Below, in pieces: positions 1 to 6,313 of a DNA stretch of 6,313 nt. Source of the stretch: Burkholderiales bacterium (GTDB lineage Bacteria; Pseudomonadota; Gammaproteobacteria; Burkholderiales; Burkholderiaceae_F); the NCBI GenBank assembly GCA_024641225.1, contig JAHEDN010000158.1:1-6313 (forward strand). Direction: 5' to 3'. The notes under the pieces were generated by a model, which was not told the origin of the DNA, did no database searches, and saw only the letters and a list, made by a program, of their open reading frames with translations. A program made the translations under genes and the position numbers. Each line of letters begins with the position of its first letter. Position 1 is the first letter of the stretch.

Positions 1-575
1 GTCGAGCCGGTGGGTGTGGCGAGGATCACGCCATCGGCGCGCTGGTTGTAGATCGTCACGCCGTCGACGCGCACGGTGAACTCGACCATACCTCCGGAGA
101 CGCCGCGCGAGATCACCACGTCGTTGAGCGCCCGCGCCCGGTAGATGACCTCGCCGCGGCGCCGGACCTCGGCCTCGAGCAGTGCGCGGCGGTCGGTCTC
201 GAACTGACCGGCGAGCATCGCCGGCAGGACATCGGGAATCTGCTCGACCGGGATGTCGGTGATGAAGCCCAGCCGGCCGTGGTTGATGCCGATCAGCGGC
301 ACGCCGAAGGACGACAGCTCGCGCGCGATGCCGAGCATCGTGCCGTCACCGCCAAGGACTACGGCGACGTCGGCCTGTCGGCCGATCGCCTGCAGCGCGT
401 AGCCCGTGTACGGCTGCAGCTCGAGCAGCTCGAGGGTGGCGCTGTCGAACATCACCTGCAGCCCGGCCGCTTCGACGATGCCGGCAATCTGGCGCAGCGC
501 GGCAGTCAGCGAATGGCGGCTGCCTTCGACCCTCGGTTTGCCGAACACTGCGACGTTCTTGAAAGCGTGCGCCAT
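1..575 (-). CDS. nadK: NAD kinase, N-terminal part (runs off the left edge)
   Basis: NAD kinase phosphorylates NAD to NADP in the cytoplasm using ATP (or polyphosphate in some bacteria) and is the only de novo source of NADP. The gene reads leftward; 191 complete codons are present and the rest, roughly the last 100 residues of a usual 290-300, lies outside. Visible family motifs are GGDGT at residues 75-79 (phosphate and metal binding, catalytic Asp77), GINHGRLGFITD at about 96-107, the LND motif at 150-152 that contacts NAD, and the start of the TPTGST motif at the cut edge. The start MAHAFKNVAVFGKP at 575 was chosen because the Rossmann-like first strand follows directly; the ATG at 594 is in another frame. 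The Shine-Dalgarno sequence is weak. The gene is divergent from hrcA, a pairing common in Betaproteobacteria. No damage is seen in the visible part. Confidence 0.96.
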   Translation of the reverse strand, partial: MAHAFKNVAVFGKPRVEGSRHSLTAALRQIAGIVEAAGLQVMFDSATLELLELQPYTGYALQAIGRQADVAVVLGGDGTMLGIARELSSFGVPLIGINHGRLGFITDIPVEQIPDVLPAMLAGQFETDRRALLEAEVRRRGEVIYRARALNDVVISRGVSGGMVEFTVRVDGVTIYNQRADGVILATPTGS

Positions 576-584
576 GGCCAAAAT
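558..584 (+). promoter_or_regulatory. Possible sigma-32 promoter for hrcA (weak)
   Basis: An exact sigma-32 -35 heptamer, CTTGAAA, lies at 558-564, about 100 bases before the hrcA start and inside the first codons of the divergent nadK. The matching -10 region would be GCCAAAAT at 577-584 after 12 bases, which fits the CCCCATNT consensus poorly. The -35 bases are also explained by nadK codons for Phe and Lys, so this may be chance. Confidence 0.2.
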
Positions 585-665
585 GTAGCAGCATGGATTC
601 GCCGGCTGCCGCCCGCCGGCGGTCCACGGCCGCGCTTCGCGCGTTTCCGTAACATACGTCCCACC
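576..665. promoter_or_regulatory. Divergent nadK/hrcA spacer
   Basis: This 90-base spacer must hold, or lie next to, the start signals of both nadK and hrcA. It contains two short inverted repeats: GCCGGC at 601-606 with 615-620, and CGCGC at 631-635 with GCGCG at 639-643 around a TTC loop. A weak -10-like TAACAT at 650-655 lies only about ten bases before the hrcA ATG, without a convincing -35. No CIRCE operator (TTAGCACTC, nine bases, GAGTGCTAA) is present, and neither gene has a clear Shine-Dalgarno sequence. The promoter role is inferred from the gene arrangement, not from strong motifs. Confidence 0.4.
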
Positions 666-1679
666 ATGCTTGACGACCGCGCACGCCTGCTGCTTAAAAC
701 CCTGATCGAACGGTACATCGCCGAAGGGCAACCGGTCGGCTCGCGCGCGCTCGCCAGGATGTCGGGTCTCGAAGTCTCGCCGGCGACCATCCGGAACGTG
801 ATGGCCGATCTGGAGGACATGGGCTTCATCGCTAGCCCGCACACCTCGGCCGGGCGCGTGCCGACTCCGCGCGGCTACCGCCTCTTCGTCGATGCCCTGC
901 TGACCGTGCGGCCGGTCGAGCAGCAGCATGCGGAGCTGATCCGCGGCCAACTCCGCGTCGGCGAACCGCAGCGGGCGCTGCAGACCGCGGCACAGCTGCT
1001 GGGCAGTCTGACGCACTTCGCCGGCGTGGTGCTGACGCCGCGGCGGGCGAGCAGCTTCCGTCAGATCGAGTTCCTGCGCCTGTCGGACAAGCGTGTGCTG
1101 CTGATCATCGTCACCCCGGAGGGCGACGTGCAGAACCGCATCCTCGTCACCGAGCAGGCGTACAGCGCGGCGCAGCTGGTCGAGGCAGCGAACATCTTCA
1201 ATCAGCATTTCGCCGGTTTGAGCTTCGACCGGGCGCGCGTTCGGCTGCACGGCGAGCTCAATGCGCTGCGCACCGAGATTGCCGCACTGATGGAGGCTGC
1301 GGTCGCCGCGGGCGAACAGGCGGCCGAGGACGACGACGCGGTCGTGGTGGCCGGCGAACGCAACCTGCTCGAAGTCACCGACCTGGCCGCCGACCTGGAC
1401 AAGCTGCGCGCGCTGTTCGATCTGTTCGAGCACAAGACACGGCTGATGCAGCTGCTGGAGATCTCCGGGCGGGCGCAGGGCGTGCAGATCTACATCGGTG
1501 GTGAATCGAAGACCGTTCCGCTGGACGAGACCAGTATGGTGATCGCCCCCTACGAAGTCGACGGCAAGGTGGTTGGCACACTCGGCGTGATCGGCCCCAC
1601 GCGCATGGCCTACGAGCGCGTGATCCCGATCGTCGACATCACGGCGCGGCTGCTTTCTTCCGCCCTGTCTCGGGAGTGA
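666..1679 (+). CDS. hrcA: Heat-inducible transcription repressor HrcA
   Basis: HrcA is a cytoplasmic dimeric repressor that binds the CIRCE inverted repeat upstream of chaperone genes and releases it under heat stress; its folding depends on GroEL. The product is 337 residues, the usual length (about 340). Residues 1-75 form the winged-helix DNA-binding domain, with the family signature SPATIRNVMADLEDMGFI at 38-55 followed by SAGRVPTPRGYRLFVD at 61-76. A GAF-like middle domain follows, and the C-terminal part carries IYIGGES and the ending VIGPTRMAYERVIPIVD. The reading frame stays open upstream to 279, but that part is antisense to nadK and unlike HrcA, so the ATG at 666 was chosen; the protein then begins MLDDRARLLLKTLIERYI as expected. 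There is no clear Shine-Dalgarno sequence ahead of it. No CIRCE site lies nearby, so autoregulation is not supported here. Confidence 0.97.
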   Translation: MLDDRARLLLKTLIERYIAEGQPVGSRALARMSGLEVSPATIRNVMADLEDMGFIASPHTSAGRVPTPRGYRLFVDALLTVRPVEQQHAELIRGQLRVGEPQRALQTAAQLLGSLTHFAGVVLTPRRASSFRQIEFLRLSDKRVLLIIVTPEGDVQNRILVTEQAYSAAQLVEAANIFNQHFAGLSFDRARVRLHGELNALRTEIAALMEAAVAAGEQAAEDDDAVVVAGERNLLEVTDLAADLDKLRALFDLFEHKTRLMQLLEISGRAQGVQIYIGGESKTVPLDETSMVIAPYEVDGKVVGTLGVIGPTRMAYERVIPIVDITARLLSSALSRE

Positions 1680-1684
1680 GGAAG

Positions 1685-1789
1685 GTGCACCGTGAAATGT
1701 GAATGGTGAAACGTGGCGAACCCCTCTCGCCCCCGGCAGGGGAGAGGGCCGGAGACAGGGGGCATCACCTTTCACATTTTATTTTTCAC
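1685..1789. repeat. Inverted heptad-repeat element with central hairpin
   Basis: The spacer between hrcA and hemH is almost filled by one symmetric structure. On the left, five consecutive 7-base units each begin with GTG: GTGCACC (1685), GTGAAAT (1692), GTGAATG (1699), GTGAAAC (1706) and a degenerate GTGGCGA (1713). On the right, units of the same kind run on the opposite strand: GTGAAAA (1789-1783), ATAAAAT (1782-1776), GTGAAAG (1775-1769) and GTGATGC (1768-1762). As a result 1695-1709 and 1765-1779 are inverted copies matching at 14 of 15 bases. The centre is a GC-rich hairpin (1722-1748). The AT-rich arms contrast with the surrounding coding DNA. It resembles a small dispersed palindromic element (REP or MITE type), which is inference; other copies would be needed to show it. 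Confidence 0.65.
1722..1748 (+). terminator. GC-rich hairpin after hrcA (terminator-like, no T tract)
   Basis: CCCTCTC at 1722-1728 pairs with GAGAGGG at 1742-1748, and CCC at 1730-1732 with GGG at 1739-1741, leaving one bulged G at 1729 and a small loop. It lies about 45 bases after the hrcA stop and could stall or end transcription, but no run of T follows. Palindromes of the type CCCTCTC...GAGAGGG are common between genes in GC-rich proteobacteria, so it may simply be the core of the repeat element around it. Confidence 0.3.
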
Positions 1790-1803
1790 GGATTTCCTTG
1801 AGC

Positions 1804-2916
1804 ATGTCTTTCGACCGCGAACCCGAATACACGCACGGCACGGTGGCGCGCACCGCTGTGCTGCTGGTCAACCTGGGCACGCCGGAGGCGCCTGAGCCGG
1901 GCGCGGTGCGGCGCTATCTGAGGCAATTCCTGTCCGATCCGCGCGTGGTCGAAATACCGCGCGCGGTGTGGCTGCCGATCCTGCACGGGGTGATCCTGAC
2001 CGTGCGGCCCAAGAAGTCGGCCGCCAAGTACGCGACGATCTGGACCGAGAAAGGCTCGCCGCTTTCGTACCACTCCGAACAGCAGGCGCTGCTTCTGCGC
2101 GGTTATCTCGGCGAGCGCGGGCTCGACGTCGACGTGCGGCTGGCGATGCGCTACGGCGAGCCGTCGATCCCCCGCATGCTGGCCGAGATGCGCGCGGCCG
2201 GGACCGAACGCATCCTGCTGCTGCCGCTGTACCCGCAGTATTCGGCGACCACGACCGCGACGGTGTTCGACGCCGTCAACGCCGAGCTGGCGCGCTGCCG
2301 CAACGTTCCGGAGATGCGCACCGTCAAGCACTTCCACGACCACCCCGGCTACATCGACGCGCTGAAGAGATCGGTGCTCGAACACTGGGCTAAGAACGGA
2401 TCGGTGCGGGATGCAGGCGGCAAGCTGGTGATGAGTTTCCACGGCGTGCCCAGGCGCACGCTTGACCTCGGCGACCCGTATCACTGCGAATGCCGCAAGA
2501 CCGGGCGGCTGCTCGGCGAGGCGCTTGGCCTGGCCAGGGACGAATACGTGGTCACCTTCCAGTCGCGTTTCGGCAAGGCCGAGTGGCTGCAGCCGTACAC
2601 CGCGCCGACGCTGCATGCGCTCGGCCGCCAGGGCGTGCAGCGGGTCGACGTGATCTGCCCGGGCTTCGTCGCCGACTGTCTGGAGACCCTGGAGGAGATC
2701 AACATCGAGGGGCGGCAGGAGTTCCTCACCGCCGGCGGCAAGGTCTTCCACTACGTCGCCTGCCTGAACGAGTCGCCCGGGTTCATCCACGCGCTGGCCG
2801 ATCTGGCAGCCTGCCACCTGCAGGGCTGGCCGGTCGAGCGTGACCGGCGGAGCGAGCGCGAGGTGGCCGCCGCGCAGTCAGCTGTGGAGGCAAAGCTCGC
2901 TGGCGCGCCGCGCTGA
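1804..2916 (+). CDS. hemH: Ferrochelatase (protoheme ferro-lyase)
   Basis: Ferrochelatase inserts ferrous iron into protoporphyrin IX, the last step of protoheme synthesis; in bacteria it is soluble or loosely attached to the inner face of the membrane. The product is 370 residues. Family motifs are VLLVNLGTPEAP at 19-30, PLYPQYSATTTA at 141-152, SFHGVP at 211-216 with the catalytic His213, and CPGFVADCLETLEEI at 285-299 with the conserved acidic Glu294. The ATG at 1804 was chosen because the open frame upstream (from 1699) translates only the repeat element and resembles nothing in the family; a TTG at 1798 is a close alternative. The Shine-Dalgarno sequence is weak (GGAT near 1790). The last 25-30 residues after GWPVERD are a charged, Ala-rich tail with little conservation expected. 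Heme supply is not part of the heat-shock response; hemH beside hrcA is a common betaproteobacterial arrangement. Confidence 0.97.
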   Translation: MSFDREPEYTHGTVARTAVLLVNLGTPEAPEPGAVRRYLRQFLSDPRVVEIPRAVWLPILHGVILTVRPKKSAAKYATIWTEKGSPLSYHSEQQALLLRGYLGERGLDVDVRLAMRYGEPSIPRMLAEMRAAGTERILLLPLYPQYSATTTATVFDAVNAELARCRNVPEMRTVKHFHDHPGYIDALKRSVLEHWAKNGSVRDAGGKLVMSFHGVPRRTLDLGDPYHCECRKTGRLLGEALGLARDEYVVTFQSRFGKAEWLQPYTAPTLHALGRQGVQRVDVICPGFVADCLETLEEINIEGRQEFLTAGGKVFHYVACLNESPGFIHALADLAACHLQGWPVERDRRSEREVAAAQSAVEAKLAGAPR

Positions 2917-2929
2917 CGAAGGGTCCGCG

Positions 2930-3267
2930 ATGTTCCGCATCGGCGAGGACGCGCCATCGCTGCACCGGGCGCGTGCACTGCTCGCCGAATCCGGGCTGCC
3001 GACCGACGATCTCGCCGACGACCCGCGGCTGCGCCTGTTCGGCCTGCATGACGGTGACCGTCTGATGGGCGTGGTCGGCGTGCAGCCGCTCGGCGGTCCG
3101 GCCGCCACGACATCTATCTGCTGACCACCGGCGCAACGGCGTACTTCGAGCGCCGCGGCTACCACGCGATTTCCCGCGACGAGGCACCTGCGTCGCTGTG
3201 CGCGACACGGCAGTTCGCGCAACTCTGTCCGACGTCGGCCGCCGTCATGCACAAGCGGTTCGGCTGA
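2930..3267 (+). pseudogene. Remnant of an ArsN2-like GNAT acetyltransferase
   Basis: Two pieces of one small acetyltransferase lie in different frames. The first starts at ATG 2930, 13 bases after the hemH stop, and reads MFRIGEDAPSLHRARALL, then GLPTDDL and DGDRLMGVVGVQPLGG, the N-terminal strands of a GNAT fold; in this frame it stops at 3122-3124. The second, readable from about 3100 in another frame, reads DIYLLTTGATAYFERRGY, then APASLCATRQFAQLCP and HKRFG before the stop at 3265-3267, a typical C-terminal half. About 35-40 residues that should join them, including the R/Q-x-x-G-x-G/A acetyl-CoA loop, are missing. Both halves recall the family annotated as ArsN2, found with arsenic resistance genes (from memory; no search was run). 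Without the cofactor loop it cannot work as an acetyltransferase. The 64-residue first piece could still be translated. Confidence 0.75.
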
Positions 3268-3295
3268 CCGGGTGCCCGGATCGGCGATGTCCGGG
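3268..3295 (+). terminator. Stem-loop after the acetyltransferase remnant
   Basis: CCCGGA at 3275-3280 pairs with TCCGGG at 3290-3295 around a 9-base loop. A competing small hairpin uses CCGG at 3268-3271 with CCGG at 3276-3279. The octamer CCGGGTGC occurs twice (3268-3275 and 3291-3298), which creates the two alternatives. It starts directly after the stop codon at 3267 and lies upstream of the grpE promoter, so it may mark the end of the hemH transcript. There is no T tract, so intrinsic termination is uncertain. Confidence 0.3.
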
Positions 3296-3317
3296 TGCAA
3301 CGCCGCTCACCGCCAGC

Positions 3318-3346
3318 CTTGAAATCACCGCGATCGTCCCCAATCT
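3318..3346 (+). promoter_or_regulatory. Sigma-32 (RpoH) heat-shock promoter of grpE-dnaK
   Basis: The -35 region is CTTGAAA at 3318-3324, an exact match to the RpoH consensus. After 13 bases comes CCCCAATCT at 3338-3346, close to the -10 consensus CCCCATNT with one extra A. Transcription would start near 3352, giving a leader of about 35 bases before the grpE ATG. Spacing, order and location all fit a heat-shock promoter driving grpE and dnaK, with dnaJ behind. No CIRCE operator overlaps it, so sigma-32 looks like the main regulator. The match is read by eye; the start site is inferred. Confidence 0.75.
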
Positions 3347-3386
3347 CGGCCAAGTTATTGATGAATCGAGCGGGAGCGGAGGACGG

Positions 3387-3977
3387 ATGAGCGAACCGGA
3401 GCAGAAGCCGGTCGATCGGCCGGCGGCAGCGACGCAGGAAGCGGGCGGGCCGGAGGTCGGCCAGGCAGCCTCGGGGGAGGCCACGCAGGCGCTGGGCTCG
3501 GCCAGCGTGGTCGACGTCGAGGCGGAACTGCAGGCCGCACTGGCCAGGGCGAACGAGAACTACGAGCTTTACCTGCGTGCGGTGGCCGACGCGGAAAACA
3601 CGCGGCGGCGGGCCCAGGAGGACGTCGCCAAGGCGCACAAGTACGGCATCGAGTCGTTTGCCGAGTCGCTGGTGCCGGTGATCGACAGCCTGGAGAAGGC
3701 GCTCGAGACGCAGAACGCCACGCCGGAGGCGATGCGCGAGGGCATCGAACTGACCCTGCGCCAGCTGCACGCGGCGTTCGACAAGGGCCGGCTGGCCGAG
3801 ATCAACCCGGTCGGGCAGAAGTTCGACCCGCACAACCACCAGGCGATCTCGATGGTCCCGGCCGCAGCGGCAGGCGGCGTGCCGGCCAATCACGTGGTCA
3901 GCGTGCTGCAGAAGGGCTGGCGCATCGCGGACCGCGTGCTGCGGCCGGCGCTGGTCACCGTGGCGCAGTCGGCTTGA
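3387..3977 (+). CDS. grpE: Nucleotide exchange factor GrpE
   Basis: GrpE is a homodimeric cochaperone that opens the DnaK nucleotide-binding domain so ADP leaves and ATP rebinds, releasing the substrate; in E. coli it also acts as a thermosensor. The product is 196 residues, a normal length. Residues 1-43 are a low-complexity acidic and Ala/Gly-rich tail. Residues about 44-100 form the long dimerising helix, including NYELYLRAVADAENTRRR. The C-terminal beta domain holds the family signature, from FDPHNHQAISMVP at 146-158 to VLQKGWRIADRVLRPALV at 173-190. A short Ala/Gly stretch (AAAAGG, about 159-164) precedes the NHVV strand. The frame is open upstream to 3198, but that part covers the preceding pseudogene and the promoter; ATG 3387 has a strong purine-rich ribosome site (GGAGCGGAGGA, 3373-3383) and begins MSEPEQ. 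It lies 76 bases before dnaK. Confidence 0.97.
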   Translation: MSEPEQKPVDRPAAATQEAGGPEVGQAASGEATQALGSASVVDVEAELQAALARANENYELYLRAVADAENTRRRAQEDVAKAHKYGIESFAESLVPVIDSLEKALETQNATPEAMREGIELTLRQLHAAFDKGRLAEINPVGQKFDPHNHQAISMVPAAAAGGVPANHVVSVLQKGWRIADRVLRPALVTVAQSA

Positions 3978-4053
3978 ACTTGGCCGGTGCCAGACACACA
4001 TTGAAGAAAGACGGGCGCAGCGGCGCCGCAGAACGTTTCACTGGGGGATAGAG
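3973..4053 (+). promoter_or_regulatory. grpE-dnaK spacer with ribosome site and weak promoter-like motif
   Basis: A CTTGAAC at 3973-3979, overlapping the grpE stop, resembles a sigma-32 -35 box, but the region where the -10 should lie (ACACACATT, about 3994-4002) lacks the C-run, so a second heat-shock promoter is only a weak possibility. GGCGC at 4014-4018 pairs with GCGCC at 4023-4027 around a 4-base loop. The dnaK ribosome site is GGGGGA at 4043-4048, six bases before the ATG. No CIRCE sequence is present. Confidence 0.3.
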
Positions 4054-5997
<1,944 letters not shown>

Positions 5998-6016
5998 CGC
6001 GGGCGACTTGACCCGT

Positions 6017-6056
6017 GACGGGCCGGGAGGGGTGCAAACCTCGCCCGGCCCTTGTC
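6017..6056 (+). terminator. Long hairpin with GCAA loop between dnaK and dnaJ
   Basis: GGGCCGGG at 6020-6027 pairs perfectly with CCCGGCCC at 6044-6051. After one A-G mismatch (6028 and 6043) the helix continues with 6029-6033 against 6038-6042, including one G-U pair, and closes on the GNRA-type tetraloop GCAA at 6034-6037. GAC at 6017-6019 can extend the base by pairing with GTC at 6054-6056 past two bulged T. Only TT follows the main stem, so it is not a standard intrinsic terminator. It may be a partial terminator or RNA-stability structure lowering dnaJ relative to dnaK; that role is inference. Confidence 0.6.
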
Positions 6057-6074
6057 GCATGAACTGGATTGAAG

Positions 6075-6313
6075 ATGGCCAAGCGTGACTATTACGACGC
6101 CCTCGGGGTGGCCAAGAACGCCACCGAGGACGAGATCAAGAAGGCGTATCGCAAGCTGGCGATGAAGTACCACCCGGACCGCAACCAGGGCAAGGGCGAC
6201 GAGAAGCACGCCAAGGCATCGGAGGAGAAGTTCAAGGAGGTCAAGGAGGCCTACGAGGTCCTGACCGACGCGCAGAAGCGTGCGGCCTACGACCAGTTCG
6301 GCCATGCCGGCGT
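6075..6313 (+). CDS. dnaJ: Chaperone DnaJ (Hsp40), N-terminal part (runs off the right edge)
   Basis: DnaJ binds unfolded proteins, hands them to DnaK and triggers ATP hydrolysis by DnaK. Only the first 79 complete codons are here, about a fifth of the usual 370-380 residues. They hold the whole J domain: MAKRDYYDALGVAKNATEDE, helix II with KKAYRKLAMKYHPDRN, the catalytic HPD motif at 33-35, then EEKFKEVKEAYEVL and the closing YDQFGHAG. The loop after HPD (NQGKGDEKHAKASEEKF) is several residues longer than in E. coli DnaJ. The Gly/Phe region, zinc fingers and substrate domains lie beyond the edge. The ATG at 6075 follows a GGATTGAAG ribosome-site-like stretch, 77 bases after the dnaK stop with a hairpin in between, so dnaJ is probably co-transcribed with dnaK. 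The J domain right behind dnaK, opening MAKRDYYD, favours DnaJ over CbpA. Confidence 0.97.
   Translation, partial: MAKRDYYDALGVAKNATEDEIKKAYRKLAMKYHPDRNQGKGDEKHAKASEEKFKEVKEAYEVLTDAQKRAAYDQFGHAG

Noticed and set aside
279..665. N-terminal extension of 129 codons on hrcA
   Set aside because: It is antisense to nadK, does not resemble HrcA, and the protein from 666 already has the complete family N-terminus.
1699..1803. N-terminal extension of 35 codons on hemH
   Set aside because: These codons translate the heptad/hairpin element; the ferrochelatase fold begins shortly after ATG 1804.
1786..2817. Open frame of 343 codons on the minus strand over hemH
   Set aside because: It lies fully opposite a well-conserved ferrochelatase, has no recognisable domain, and fits the mirror effect of GC-biased codons.
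2930..3124. A complete small gene of 64 residues after hemH
   Set aside because: It is only the N-terminal half of a GNAT protein and its C-terminal half follows at once in another frame, so a broken gene explains it better.
3198..3386. N-terminal extension of 63 codons on grpE
   Set aside because: It runs through the acetyltransferase remnant and the sigma-32 promoter; ATG 3387 has a strong ribosome site and gives a normal-length GrpE.
3352..3386. RNA thermometer in the grpE leader
   Set aside because: The leader is short and I see no pairing that covers the ribosome site GGAGCGGAGGA; sigma-32 control is enough to explain heat induction.
3159..4001. Open frame of 280 codons on the minus strand over grpE
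   Set aside because: It is antisense to grpE and crosses its promoter, and its Arg/Leu/His-rich translation looks like a shadow frame.

Overview
The window is a GC-rich stretch of bacterial chromosome carrying the heat-shock chaperone locus of what looks like a betaproteobacterium. The gene order is nadK (minus strand), then hrcA, hemH, grpE, dnaK and dnaJ (plus strand). This order, the betaproteobacterial style of the DnaK and GrpE sequences (for example the DnaK tail ending in VVDADYKEVKRG) and the strong G/C preference at third codon positions support that placement. The order or family cannot be fixed from this window.

Region by region: positions 1-575 hold the N-terminal two thirds of NAD kinase, reading leftward out of the window. 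A 90-base divergent spacer separates it from hrcA (666-1679), the heat-shock repressor. Between hrcA and hemH lies an unusual element (about 1685-1789). It has GTG-led 7-base units on the left, a GC-rich hairpin in the middle, and the same kind of 7-base units in inverted orientation on the right. hemH (1804-2916) encodes ferrochelatase. It is followed by the remains of a small GNAT acetyltransferase resembling ArsN2 (2930-3267), which has lost its central acetyl-CoA-binding segment and changed frame at the junction. A good match to a sigma-32 heat-shock promoter (3318-3346) then precedes grpE (3387-3977), dnaK (4054-5997) and the start of dnaJ (from 6075, running out of the window). A long hairpin with a GCAA loop sits between dnaK and dnaJ.

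How the parts fit: DnaK, DnaJ and GrpE form the Hsp70 cycle, in which DnaJ delivers substrates and stimulates ATP hydrolysis and GrpE exchanges the nucleotide. The best promoter in the window points to sigma-32 control of grpE-dnaK-dnaJ. No CIRCE operator (the HrcA site) is visible anywhere, so HrcA probably acts mainly elsewhere, for example at groESL; that last step is inference. nadK and hemH are housekeeping genes commonly found near hrcA in this group.

I found no wholly new system. The points most worth a second look are the heptad/hairpin element, the deleted acetyltransferase gene and the dnaK-dnaJ hairpin. No tRNA, rRNA, CRISPR array, insertion sequence or phage gene is visible.
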